DNA from: Lachnospiraceae bacterium
Lineage (GTDB): Bacteria; Bacillota; Clostridia; Lachnospirales; Lachnospiraceae
Assembly (NCBI GenBank): GCA_014804245.1
Contig: JAAVAE010000018.1
Location: forward strand, 1 to 62,895
Length of the DNA: 62,895 nucleotides
Direction: 5' to 3'
Part shown: in pieces, positions 34,619 through 43,314 of the stretch
Numbering within the stretch: the stretch's first letter is position 1
Layout: each line of letters opens with the position of its first letter
Notes under the pieces: generated by a model
What the model was told of the DNA's origin: nothing
Seen by the model: only the letters and a program-made list of their open reading frames with translations
The model's database searches: none
Made by a program: the position numbers and the translations under genes

Positions 34619-35608
34619 ATGGAAGATGAAAGTATTTTGATAGGCTATTTGAAAAAAATTACTGAAAAGGTAAAGTCCCTGTGTGATAGGCATGAACGGT
34701 ATTCAGATTCGCATCATTTGCTAGCTTTTAGAGGAGAAAGTAGAGATTATGGAAAAACTAGCTTGATGCCGTCCCTTTTTCGTGAAAGGGAGTATGTTTT
34801 AAAAGAAAAATATTTGTTTGAACTGTTAGGAGATTATGGCTTTTTAGACAGTCAGATATCGAGAAATGTGGACCGGGCGATTGAGGCTCAACACTATATA
34901 GCAATTAGCAGAATGTTGGATATTTCTTTTAGTGTATTGCCAGCGTTATATTTTGCTTGCAGTTCTAATAATAAATTGGACGGGAGATTATATATTTTTT
35001 GTTTTCCAGAGCATTATTCTCCGCATTCAGAATATATTGAGGAATTTTACTCTAAAGTTTTTAAAGAAGATAATATTACATATTCAAGTAATTTTAAGGT
35101 CATTTCCCACAGTTTTTCAAATGAGAGGATAAAAGCGCAAGTTGGAGGCTTTATTTTTTTCCCTGGAATGGAGTATAAAAGGATTAATTCAATATATTAT
35201 GAAGCGGTGGATATAAAAGCTTGTGATAAAAAGGACATTTTAGAGGAATTAGAGATTCTATTTCATATTAGCAAAGCATCTCTATTCCCAGAAAAAGAAG
35301 AACTTGCATTGGTAATCAAAGATAAATTTGTGCATGGAGATTATCATAATAAAAAAATTACTGTAGAAAAAGAAGTTGAGGCGTATTTTGAAAGAGTGGA
35401 ATATGAATTGGCGATGATGATACGAGGGGATAAAGAATCTATTCCCGATAAAATCACAATATTGCGATATCTAAGAAAAGAAGAGGATGATTTATTGCGA
35501 TATATTTTGAACAATGAAGACAAGCTAAAGGAAAGTAAGACGCTTGTGCAAGAAACAAAAGATATGTTTACATATTTACAAATGAAATACGCAGGAGAGA
35601 TAGAATGA
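34619..35608 (+). CDS. FRG-domain protein
   Basis: 329 residues. The FRG signature is near the N-terminus: LLAFRGESRDYGKTSLMPSLFRERE (about residues 36-60), followed by ISRMLDISFSVLPALYFACSS (~100-120), where hydrophobic conserved residues of the FRG fold lie. FRG proteins occur in phage-defence and toxin contexts, but their activity is not established. ATG 34619 has GGGGG 9 nt upstream and is preferred to GTG 34613. It overlaps the AIPR gene by 4 nt (ATGA), so the two are translated together and probably act together. Confidence 0.82.
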   Translation: MEDESILIGYLKKITEKVKSLCDRHERYSDSHHLLAFRGESRDYGKTSLMPSLFREREYVLKEKYLFELLGDYGFLDSQISRNVDRAIEAQHYIAISRMLDISFSVLPALYFACSSNNKLDGRLYIFCFPEHYSPHSEYIEEFYSKVFKEDNITYSSNFKVISHSFSNERIKAQVGGFIFFPGMEYKRINSIYYEAVDIKACDKKDILEELEILFHISKASLFPEKEELALVIKDKFVHGDYHNKKITVEKEVEAYFERVEYELAMMIRGDKESIPDKITILRYLRKEEDDLLRYILNNEDKLKESKTLVQETKDMFTYLQMKYAGEIE

Positions 35609-37890
35609 AAAATTTGACAAAAGATATTATAGCAAAAATACAATTAGAAAAAGTAAACGAAGAAATGAATCAATCAGAAGGGAGATTCTGGGCGATAGAA
35701 GGCGAAAACAAAATAAGTGGCATAGAAGAACGATATTTTGTGTATGATTGTTCGGAAAAGGATTATCAATTTGATTATGAAGAATATAGAAGACATATGG
35801 AAGAGGAAGAAGGGATATCTTACCAGATTATTATTTTTAGGAATTGGGAGCATGAATGGGAGACAAGGAAAAAGGCATATGATGGTTTGAAAAAGGCAGC
35901 AGATAGAAAAAATCTCCTTCAATATTTTGAAAGGAAAATATCCTTTTATAGAGAGCTAAATAATCTGATAATTTTAGATGTAGAAGAAAGCGGTAGAAAT
36001 TATCTACAGTATGATATTGATTTCCAATTGACAGTAGAAGAGGGTAAAAAAACTTTAAATGGGCGCATATATAATGTTGCTTTTTATGAATTGAGAAAAT
36101 TATTTAATATTACAGGAAAAGATTTGTTCCGCAAAAATGTGAGAGCAGGTCTAAAGAATAATAGGACAGGCAATGAAATAAGGCGAAAGTTTAAAGAATA
36201 CATAAGAATAGGAGCCTATTATGATTGGATACAAAAGTATCCTGGAGATAAAAATGAAGAGACTATTAAGAACTTATTTAATATATCAGATGATGCTGAT
36301 ATCAGAAGACCAGAAACATTTTGGTTTTTTCATAATGGTATAACTATCTTTTATTTCGGTAAGCAAGCTATTGATTTTAGTGGAGCGCAGGTTAAGCTGA
36401 ATCCTAAAGAGGTTAGTGTTATTAATGGTGCTCAGACTATGACAAATTATTTTGAAGGGATTAAAGAAATTGGATTAGAGTTTATAAGCGATTCCTATAG
36501 CTTGTTGGATGATGAGGATAAAATAAGAGATGTTCAAAAGTTCTTTGATGAATATTTATCTGAGGTAGATAAAAAGATTAAAGTAAAAACAATTTTTATT
36601 GATGGAGATGAAAAGTGTGTTCAGGCAATCACATATGGATTAAATACACAAATCCCAATTGTGGAATCGGATATTATTGCTGACTCTTTGGAAGTAGATG
36701 AGATAAACAACTATCTAAAAAAAGTAAAAATTGAGATATTAAAAGGGGGAGAGGTTGCTGGTATTGGTAGCGGAATGTCAGTGCCGGAGTTCGTGAAAAA
36801 ATATCTGATTATTAAGCAGCAACCTGGAAGGAGCAAGAATTTACGAAGAACAGATATAGACCGTCTTATAAAAGAAGCCAAAGAAGAATTTAAAAGAAAT
36901 AGCAACGAAATAGTAAATGATTTTCAAGATCTTGAAATAATTGAAGGTTGGTGGATAAGTAGTAAGAAAACACGAGAATCAACATATGTGGAGCCAAATG
37001 AAAAAAGATACAATGATTATGGAAAAAATTATTTTGAAAGCTTTGCATTGATTGAAAGAGAGGAAGAATTAGAAGAAGAATATATGGAATTGCTCTTGGA
37101 TAAGTTTGTAAGTACTTTTCTGAGATTAGAAGCAAATCCAGACATTAAATCTTTCAAAAATGATATTTTGTTTGATGAATATATCGCTAAGCGTAAATCC
37201 ATGCAAGAAGAACGCTTAGCGGAAGAGGATGAACATAGTAAACTCAAGGTATGCTTAGTAGAAGAGGATGAATGTAATAAACTCAAGGAATATCTAAATG
37301 AGTCAAAAACATCACCTTATACTGTCCAAAAGAATATTAATCAGTATTTAAAGACAATTGATAAAGATTTGGCATATTTTAGGGTGGTAGCGCGAACGGA
37401 TGGGAAAGTCAGAGAAGCTTTCCCCTTTGCAGTGACAACATTTAGTGAATTATATCAAAATGAGACAAATGAAGGAAATAGAGATACTTTGAATGTAAAA
37501 GAATATAAAAAATATGAAGAGTCACGTTTTAAAAAGGAAATAGGAAAAAAGGTACCGCTTTTTGTGATTGATTGGAAAATTGATTTTACAGAAGGTGATG
37601 AAAATGAAAGAACAGCGTTAAAGGTTAGATATGTACCTGAATTTTCATTTGAGGAGTATGATAAGGAGGCAAGAGAGGTTTACGAATTGACTGTAAGGGC
37701 TTTTGAAAGTGGAAATGAAGAAGCATTTCCTAAGGTAAAAGACAAAAAGGGCTTTCATGTTAGACCTAAAGGCATAAATGCTAATGATACATTTGAATTT
37801 TCAAATGGAAGTCAAATAACTAAAAGGACTTTTTGGGCGAATAAAGATACGATGGACGCGTTGCTGAGCAAGTACTTAGAAGAGAATTAA
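35605..37890 (+). CDS. AIPR-family (abortive infection) protein with Sau3AI-type C-terminal module
   Basis: 761 residues, cytoplasmic. The AIPR hallmark is FWFFHNGITIFYF (about 232-244) and SVINGAQTMTNYF (about 271-283), with ITYGLNTQIPI further on. AIPR proteins were named from lactococcal abortive phage infection; the mechanism is unclear. A short tandem duplication (LAEEDEHSKLK / LVEEDECNKLK) lies near 534-560. The last 45 residues (FHVRPKGINANDTF..., TFWANKD) repeat the C-terminal module of the restriction enzyme at 31510. The start overlaps the FRG gene. No terminator is seen before the HNH gene, which has a separate promoter. Confidence 0.85.
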   Translation: MKNLTKDIIAKIQLEKVNEEMNQSEGRFWAIEGENKISGIEERYFVYDCSEKDYQFDYEEYRRHMEEEEGISYQIIIFRNWEHEWETRKKAYDGLKKAADRKNLLQYFERKISFYRELNNLIILDVEESGRNYLQYDIDFQLTVEEGKKTLNGRIYNVAFYELRKLFNITGKDLFRKNVRAGLKNNRTGNEIRRKFKEYIRIGAYYDWIQKYPGDKNEETIKNLFNISDDADIRRPETFWFFHNGITIFYFGKQAIDFSGAQVKLNPKEVSVINGAQTMTNYFEGIKEIGLEFISDSYSLLDDEDKIRDVQKFFDEYLSEVDKKIKVKTIFIDGDEKCVQAITYGLNTQIPIVESDIIADSLEVDEINNYLKKVKIEILKGGEVAGIGSGMSVPEFVKKYLIIKQQPGRSKNLRRTDIDRLIKEAKEEFKRNSNEIVNDFQDLEIIEGWWISSKKTRESTYVEPNEKRYNDYGKNYFESFALIEREEELEEEYMELLLDKFVSTFLRLEANPDIKSFKNDILFDEYIAKRKSMQEERLAEEDEHSKLKVCLVEEDECNKLKEYLNESKTSPYTVQKNINQYLKTIDKDLAYFRVVARTDGKVREAFPFAVTTFSELYQNETNEGNRDTLNVKEYKKYEESRFKKEIGKKVPLFVIDWKIDFTEGDENERTALKVRYVPEFSFEEYDKEAREVYELTVRAFESGNEEAFPKVKDKKGFHVRPKGINANDTFEFSNGSQITKRTFWANKDTMDALLSKYLEEN

Positions 37891-37925
37891 AAATTTATGC
37901 TTGTAGTTAAAGTCATAGAAGTATT

Positions 37926-37955
37926 TTGACTGTTATCCATTTGAATAACTACACT
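37926..37955 (+). promoter_or_regulatory. Promoter of the HNH nuclease gene
   Basis: TTGACT (37926-37931), 18-bp spacer, TACACT (37950-37955). A partial palindrome ACACttatatGTGT (37951-37964) overlaps the -10. Confidence 0.5.
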
Positions 37956-37986
37956 TATATGTGTGAGATAGGACGGAGAAGTCGCT

Positions 37987-38823
37987 ATGACAGGAAGAAA
38001 CGGAATAAATTGGACGCGTGAAGAAACTATTTTGGCGTTTGATTTATATTGCAGAACTCCCTTTTCAAAAATTTCACAATCAAATAAAGAAGTGATGGAA
38101 CTTGCCCGATTACTTAGGCGCACACCCGGATCGATAGCGCTTAAAATGCAGAATCTAGCACATTACGATCCTTGTTTAAGAGAAAGAAATGTGACCGCAA
38201 TGGCGCATACAAGCAAACTGGATAGGCAGATATGGGAGGAGTTTGAGGATAATTGGGAGGAATTGTCTTTTTGTGCTCAGGAGATTCTTGCTACTAGAAA
38301 AAGTGTAAGAGTAGAAGAAGTGGTGAATATTGATATTGATGAAATTCCCGAAGGCGAATATAGAGAGCAAATTATGAAGAGGAGAGTTGGTCAGTATTTT
38401 TTTAGAATGTCGGTTCTTAATTCATATAACTATAGTTGTTGCATAACTGGTATAAAGAAGCCGGAGATATTGATTGCAAGTCATATTAAACCGTGGAAAC
38501 GCAGTGACGCAAAAACTGAAAGAGCAAATCCAAGCAATGGACTATGCCTAAATGCATTTCATGACAAAGCTTTTGATAAGGGATTTATAACGCTTGATTC
38601 GCAATATAGAGTCATAATATCAAAGTACCTTATTGATGCAGAGATGGATGATGATACGAAAAAGTGGATTTTAGGATATGAGAATAAACCAATTATCTTG
38701 CCGGATAGATTTGAACCTGGGAAAAGTTTATCGAATATCATAATGATAAAGTCTTCCTTCGATAACTTGTCATTAAGCGGAATTTATGAAATGAAAAAAG
38801 GCGATTATAGTAATGAGTGGTAG
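37987..38823 (+). CDS. HNH endonuclease with N-terminal helix-turn-helix-like domain
   Basis: 278 residues. An N-terminal Myb/SANT-like segment (NWTREETILAFDLYCRTPF ... LLRRTPGSIALKMQNL, residues 8-58) is followed by a linker and a C-terminal HNH_2-type nuclease: CCITGIKKPEILIASHIKPW, NPSNGLCLNAFHDKAFDKGFI, with His 166, Asn 184 and His 192 as likely active-site residues. Such proteins are often found as stand-alone restriction enzymes or beside R-M genes. GGACGGAG precedes the start. It closes the AT-rich island; the next gene is a chromosomal-type NUDIX gene of different base composition. Confidence 0.85.
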   Translation: MTGRNGINWTREETILAFDLYCRTPFSKISQSNKEVMELARLLRRTPGSIALKMQNLAHYDPCLRERNVTAMAHTSKLDRQIWEEFEDNWEELSFCAQEILATRKSVRVEEVVNIDIDEIPEGEYREQIMKRRVGQYFFRMSVLNSYNYSCCITGIKKPEILIASHIKPWKRSDAKTERANPSNGLCLNAFHDKAFDKGFITLDSQYRVIISKYLIDAEMDDDTKKWILGYENKPIILPDRFEPGKSLSNIIMIKSSFDNLSLSGIYEMKKGDYSNEW

Positions 38824-38875
38824 AAAGCATTATTTTCTGCATGACATCATAAAGCAATGGATGGAGGAAGCTAGT

Positions 38876-39283
38876 ATGTCCCAAACCCAAGAAAGAAAAA
38901 CAGTCAATGTAGCAGCCGCTATCATCAAAAACGAAAACCAAATTTTCGCCACCCAAAGAGGCTACGGAGCGTTCAAAGACGGATGGGAGTTCCCCGGAGG
39001 CAAAATAGAGAAGGGAGAAACCCCCAAGCAGGCACTTGTCCGTGAAATCAAAGAAGAGTTGGACACGGAAATAGAGATAGGAGAGTTAGTGGATATTGTG
39101 GAATATGATTATCCGGACTTCCATTTGACGATGCACTGCTTTTTATGTACAGTGAAATCCGGTGATTTGGTATTGAAGGAGCATGAAGCGGCAAAGTGGC
39201 TTACCAAAGAAACGCTGCACAGTGTAGACTGGCTTCCGGCAGATAAGGATTTAATCGACAAGATACACGATAACTTCATGTAG
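38876..39283 (+). CDS. NUDIX hydrolase (MutT-like)
   Basis: 135 residues. The NUDIX box GGKIEKGETPKQALVREIKEEL is complete (G-x5-E-x7-REUxEE), in the short, single-domain format of 8-oxo-dGTP diphosphatases that clean the nucleotide pool. Start ATG 38876 has GGAGG 8 nt upstream; the longer frame from 38813 overlaps the HNH gene and is unlikely. A decayed fragment of the same gene is present at 10661-10753. DegV follows after 60 nt. Confidence 0.9.
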   Translation: MSQTQERKTVNVAAAIIKNENQIFATQRGYGAFKDGWEFPGGKIEKGETPKQALVREIKEELDTEIEIGELVDIVEYDYPDFHLTMHCFLCTVKSGDLVLKEHEAAKWLTKETLHSVDWLPADKDLIDKIHDNFM

Positions 39284-39343
39284 GGAAAACTTTCATGAAA
39301 CGAGAAACAGCATTTACATATGTCCAACGACTGGAGGAAAACC

Positions 39344-40195
39344 ATGGTAAAGATTATTGCAGACAGTACCTGTGACCTGTCAAAAGATTTATTGGAGCGA
39401 TATGATATTTCGATTTTGCCGCTGCATATATTGCTGGGCGAAGAGGAATATCTGGATGGCGTTAATATTACGCCGCAGGAAATTTATAGCTGGTCAGACC
39501 AGAAAAAGACGACGCCCAAGACCTCAGCGCCCTCATTGGAGGATGCTATGGAGCTGATGAAACCTTATGTAGAAGAGGGAAGAGAGCTGGTCTGCTTTTC
39601 TATATCCGATGATATGTCTACATCCGGAAATGTGATGCGGCTGGCAGCAGAAGAACTACAGGCTGAAGGGCTTGTCCGGGTCATTAATTCCGAAAATCTT
39701 TCCACCGGCATTGGACTTCAGGTCATAGAAGCGGCAATTATGGCCAAGGAGGGAAAGGATGCGGAGACAATTGTCCGTCATATAGAAAGCCTTAGACCTT
39801 TTGTGAGAGCAAGCTTTGTGGTAGATACGTTGACTTACCTTCATAGAGGCGGAAGATGCAGCGGGCTGGCGGCAATGGCGGGAGGCGCGTTAAAATTACA
39901 TCCCAGAATTGTTGTCGAGGAAGGCAAAATGAAGCCGGGTAGGAAATACCGCGGCAGCATGAATAAAGTCATTATGTCTTATGTGACGGATATGGAAGAG
40001 AATTTAAAGCGTGCCAAAAAGGACAGAGTCTTTATCACGCATTCAGGCTGTGAAAAAGAACTGGTGGATGAAGTAAAGGCATATCTGCATTCGCTTGGAC
40101 AGTTTGATGAAATTCTGGAAACGATAGCCGGAGGAGTTATTTCCAGTCACTGCGGTCCCGGGACGTTGGGTGTTTTATTTATTGAAGGACAATGA
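39344..40195 (+). CDS. DegV-family fatty-acid-binding protein
   Basis: 284 residues. Begins MVKIIADSTCDLS, the conserved DegV N-terminus, with TSAPSLEDAMELM and the second-domain segment TLTYLHRGGRCSGLAAMAGGALKLHP. DegV/FakB proteins bind a fatty acid and, with FakA, allow its phosphorylation; no FakA gene is in this window. ATG 39344 has GGAGG 6 nt upstream and is preferred to 39320. Probably co-transcribed with the NUDIX gene. Confidence 0.92.
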   Translation: MVKIIADSTCDLSKDLLERYDISILPLHILLGEEEYLDGVNITPQEIYSWSDQKKTTPKTSAPSLEDAMELMKPYVEEGRELVCFSISDDMSTSGNVMRLAAEELQAEGLVRVINSENLSTGIGLQVIEAAIMAKEGKDAETIVRHIESLRPFVRASFVVDTLTYLHRGGRCSGLAAMAGGALKLHPRIVVEEGKMKPGRKYRGSMNKVIMSYVTDMEENLKRAKKDRVFITHSGCEKELVDEVKAYLHSLGQFDEILETIAGGVISSHCGPGTLGVLFIEGQ

Positions 40196-40252
40196 ATTGT
40201 AGAAAATAACCCTTCTACTTGTTGAATTTAGACATACGTGTCCCCTTAAAAA

Positions 40253-40262
40253 TTGGTATAAT
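40253..40262 (+). promoter_or_regulatory. Extended -10 promoter
   Basis: TTGGTATAAT is an extended -10 (TGG-TATAAT) 109 nt upstream of the surface-protein start; no clear -35. Confidence 0.5.
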
Positions 40263-40370
40263 AAAAGGAGTAGCGGATAATAGGAGAAGGGAACAAATTT
40301 GAAAATCCCTTCCATGCTGCTTATTAATGCAGTGCTGTGGACACAGCCTGCGGTAGGAAGGGGAATACGA

Positions 40371-41273
40371 ATGAAAAAAATGAAAAATTTTCTACTCCAT
40401 GCTTTATCTATCTTTTTAATTATTTTATCGCTGGGCGCTTTTTCTTTTTCTGCATTCTCAGGAATTTTGGTGCTCTTGTCGGGAATGCTGTGCAGTCCAC
40501 TGCTGCGAAGAGTCATAGAAAAAAGGCTCGGCAAAAGGTTAAAGGGAATTGTGCTGTATGTAGGTGCAGCAGTGCTTTTTTTAGCAGGAATTATGAGTAC
40601 ACCGACTTCTGATTCGCCCGATTTAGGGAAAGAGGTGATTGCTGAGAGTACGGTTGACTTGTTGGAGGCGGAAGAACTCATAGCATCGCCGACTCCGACA
40701 CCTACATGGAAGCCCACGGCGTCTCCTACTTTGTTGCCGACCACGGAGCCGACGGCATTACCTACTCAAGCGCCTACCAAAGCGCCCATAGCAACACCTA
40801 TGCTATCACCCACCAAGACACCTGCCAAGGAACCGACAGCAAAGCCTACTGATGAGCCCACAACAAAGCCCACTGATGAGCCCACGGCAGAGCCTACATT
40901 GGCGCCCACCAAGGAGCCTTCTGCACCACCTACGCAGGCGCCCGTCGAACAGCCGGCGGAGCCTACGGTACAGAACCCAGCAGATTTGCAGACACAAACG
41001 GTGACGAATAATGCAGGTATTTCGGCGCAGCAGGAGCCTGCGGAAGCATCGCAAAGTGAAATTTCATCCGGAAGCACCACAGGTGTAACAGGGGGAAGTA
41101 ATTTTGGAGATGCAATTGCCCAAGGAGGATATATAGGAAATAGAAATAATCATAAGCTGCACAGGTCTACATGCAAAACCTTGCCGAAAGAAAGCAATCA
41201 GGTATATTTTAGCACGAGAGAAGAGGCAGTGAATGCAGGCTATTCGGATCCCTGCAAAAATTGTAACCCGTGA
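40371..41273 (+). CDS. Pro/Thr-rich membrane protein with C-terminal Cys motif
   Basis: 300 residues from ATG 40371 (AGGAAGGGG 7 nt upstream; a TTG at 40299 could add 24 residues). Two or three transmembrane helices in the first ~75 residues, then a long Pro/Thr/Glu/Ala low-complexity region (TPTPT, KPTDEPT, APTKEP units, ~110-210) like wall-spanning linkers. It ends in a small domain, YIGNRNNHKLHRSTCKTLP...YSDPCKNCNP, of the kind found at the C-termini of some nuclease-like and surface proteins, with His/Cys spacing suited to zinc binding. The role is unknown; cell-surface display is inferred. Confidence 0.75.
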   Translation: MKKMKNFLLHALSIFLIILSLGAFSFSAFSGILVLLSGMLCSPLLRRVIEKRLGKRLKGIVLYVGAAVLFLAGIMSTPTSDSPDLGKEVIAESTVDLLEAEELIASPTPTPTWKPTASPTLLPTTEPTALPTQAPTKAPIATPMLSPTKTPAKEPTAKPTDEPTTKPTDEPTAEPTLAPTKEPSAPPTQAPVEQPAEPTVQNPADLQTQTVTNNAGISAQQEPAEASQSEISSGSTTGVTGGSNFGDAIAQGGYIGNRNNHKLHRSTCKTLPKESNQVYFSTREEAVNAGYSDPCKNCNP

Positions 41274-41303
41274 TGTGATAGAAATTCATGAGATGAGGAA
41301 TCA

Positions 41304-42167
41304 ATGAGAATTTTAATTACAGGTGCAAAAGGATATTTAGGAAAAAGGTTGGTAAGCGCATATAAGGACAAGCATACAGTTTATGCAGCCTCACATGAAA
41401 ACATGGATTTTACGGACGAACGTAAGATTCAGACGGTCTTTGCCGATTTTAGACCGGAAATCGTCCTTCACTGCGGTGCGATTTCTGATGTTGAAGCATG
41501 CAGTAGGGAGCCCCAGAAATCATTAAAGATAAATGTATTGGGCACCCAGAATATTGCAAGGGCGTGCCGGCAGTTTGGTGCAAAAATGATTTTTTGCAGT
41601 TCAGATCAGGTTTACATTGAACCTCTGACGGAAAAGAACAGGGCGGGATTTTATCTGCCGCACCGAGAAGAGGAAAGGCTGAATCCGCTACCGATTTATG
41701 GACAGCACAAACTATTGGCGGAACAGAGCAGCATGAATGAAAATCCTGATACAGTTATTTTGCGCCTTACCCTGCTATACGGTGTGCCTGATGAAGCAGA
41801 AAAAGAAAAAGGAAAAGGGATGTTTGCGGAAAATCTTAGAATAGTTCTGGAGAATAATTTGCCACAACCAGTCTGCAAACATATCAGCAGGGGTATAACA
41901 GATTGTAGGGAAGTCGTCTCGAATATGGAAAGAACATGGGACTTGCCGCCCAGCATCTACAACTTCGGAAGTTCAAATACCGATACCCTTTATGATACTG
42001 TCAGGAAAGTGTTTGCTCACTTTGGCAAAGAGGAACTTGTAAGCGGCAGGGAAGACGGAGATATACGCAATCTGCTGATTGACACACAGAAAACAGAAAA
42101 AGCCGGAATCATCTTTAGCGACACAGTATCAGGACTCTGTCACTATATCGAGTCGGCACCTAAATAA
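41304..42167 (+). CDS. SDR-family sugar-nucleotide reductase (RmlD-like)
   Basis: 287 residues. N-terminal NAD(P)-binding GAKGYLGKRL (Rossmann GxxGxxG), LHCGAISDVEACSREP, and catalytic YGQHK (YxxxK) at about 132-136: an extended short-chain dehydrogenase close to dTDP-4-dehydrorhamnose reductase, RmlD. No other rhamnose genes are nearby, so the sugar substrate is uncertain. It lies alone, with a terminator 19 nt after the stop. Confidence 0.85.
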   Translation: MRILITGAKGYLGKRLVSAYKDKHTVYAASHENMDFTDERKIQTVFADFRPEIVLHCGAISDVEACSREPQKSLKINVLGTQNIARACRQFGAKMIFCSSDQVYIEPLTEKNRAGFYLPHREEERLNPLPIYGQHKLLAEQSSMNENPDTVILRLTLLYGVPDEAEKEKGKGMFAENLRIVLENNLPQPVCKHISRGITDCREVVSNMERTWDLPPSIYNFGSSNTDTLYDTVRKVFAHFGKEELVSGREDGDIRNLLIDTQKTEKAGIIFSDTVSGLCHYIESAPK

Positions 42168-42185
42168 GCAAGTAAAGATATAGAG

Positions 42186-42221
42186 AGACCTTCATCTATT
42201 TTAGGGGATGGAGGTCTTTTT
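42186..42221 (+). terminator. Rho-independent terminator
   Basis: AGACCTTCATC (42186-42196) pairs with GATGGAGGTCT (42207-42217, one G-U) and runs into TTTTT. Confidence 0.8.
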
Positions 42222-42317
42222 GGCATTTCAGGACGTGCTTTTGGCAACATGCGTTTCGGTATCTTGCTGCCCCGACCAGGGTATGCTATGTTGTTGAAAA
42301 GAGGATGGAGGGATAAT

Positions 42318-42758
42318 TTGAAAATATCAATTAATGTAGACGAAGCTGTAAAGGATATCGAAATTACAATTTCCTGCAACCGGCTGACACCGGAAATTGA
42401 AAAGATGCTGGCAACCCTTCGGATATTAGACAGGCAGTTGATGGCAACGAAAGGGGAAGAGACCTATCTTTTGGATGTATCAAAGGTAATTTATCTTGAA
42501 TCGGTGGACAGAAAGACTTTTGTATACACAGGAGAAAATGTATATGAATCCAGCTTAAAGCTGTACGAACTGGAGCAGCAGCTTGATGAATGCGGATTTT
42601 TCAGGGCAAGCAAGTCCTGTCTGGTGCAGCTTAAATACATCAAATCTTTGAAGGCGGATATCAACAGGAGAATCCGGGTCACGCTGGAAAATGGGGAACA
42701 AATCATCGTTTCCAGGCAATATGCAGAAGAACTGAAAAAGAAGCTGGGGGTGAAGTAA
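42318..42758 (+). CDS. LytTR-domain regulator without receiver
   Basis: 146 residues. The N-terminal ~55 residues have no receiver fold; residues ~50-145 are a LytTR DNA-binding domain (LDVSKVIYLESVDRKTFVYT, FFRASKSCLVQLKYIKSL, LENGEQIIVSRQYAEELKKKL). Paired with a DUF3021 membrane protein, an arrangement known from many Firmicutes in which the membrane protein is thought to control the regulator. The start is TTG 42318, with GGAGGG 5 nt upstream; ATG 42249 is unlikely because it lies near the terminator. The target is probably the ABC exporter genes that follow. Confidence 0.85.
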   Translation: MKISINVDEAVKDIEITISCNRLTPEIEKMLATLRILDRQLMATKGEETYLLDVSKVIYLESVDRKTFVYTGENVYESSLKLYELEQQLDECGFFRASKSCLVQLKYIKSLKADINRRIRVTLENGEQIIVSRQYAEELKKKLGVK

Positions 42759-43247
42759 ATGGAAGAAAGAAAGACGATCATTGATTATATAGAGCAGGTG
42801 ATGGAAATTTTTGGATTTTCCATTTTTATGCTTAACATTTTCTGCCTCTTATTTGGAGAGGATGCCAGAGAATTTTCGAGTATGTTTGTTATGGGAAAAG
42901 AAGGACTTCGTATTGCTACCATGATGCAGTTTTTATCCATGGCAGTATGGATTGTATTGTTCAGGTTCCTGTTTTTTACGGATGTGGTTATAAAGAACAT
43001 GCGGGTGGTGTACAGAGCCTGTGGGATGATAACTTCTATATTGGTCATCATGGTAATTTATGTTTCGGTTTTTCGATGGTTTCCGGCAAATGACTGGCTT
43101 CCGTGGGTGATGTTTTTTATCTGCTTTTTGATTAGCTTTGCTGTCAGTCTGGCAGTAACAGGCTTTAAAGAGAAGATGGAGAACAAACGGATGGAAGAGG
43201 CTTTGCAGAAACTTAAGAAAAAAGAACAGGCAGCAAAAAGCGAGTAG
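42759..43247 (+). CDS. DUF3021 family membrane protein
   Basis: 162 residues with four hydrophobic helices (about 14-34, 56-76, 90-108, 116-136) and a charged C-terminal tail predicted to coil (KMENKRMEEALQKLKKKE). Start is directly after the LytTR gene stop, so coupled. DUF3021 proteins nearly always accompany a receiver-less LytTR regulator and are presumed membrane sensors/antagonists; that is family-level inference. Confidence 0.85.
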   Translation: MEERKTIIDYIEQVMEIFGFSIFMLNIFCLLFGEDAREFSSMFVMGKEGLRIATMMQFLSMAVWIVLFRFLFFTDVVIKNMRVVYRACGMITSILVIMVIYVSVFRWFPANDWLPWVMFFICFLISFAVSLAVTGFKEKMENKRMEEALQKLKKKEQAAKSE

Positions 43248-43314
43248 GCAGATGTCTTGCAATGTAAAGACATGAAGGATTGGATAGCAATAATCGGTGA
43301 AAGGAAAAAGGAAG

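Noticed and set aside
30438..38876. Integrated prophage or ICE carrying the restriction island
   Set aside because: No integrase, transposase, tRNA attachment site or flanking direct repeats can be seen at either edge.
40690..40960. Repetitive ACC/CCT-rich DNA considered as an array or satellite
   Set aside because: It encodes the Pro/Thr-rich linker in one uninterrupted frame.
40766..41080. Minus-strand Gly/Val/Ser-rich frame
   Set aside because: Mirror image of the Pro/Thr-rich coding region; no start signal.
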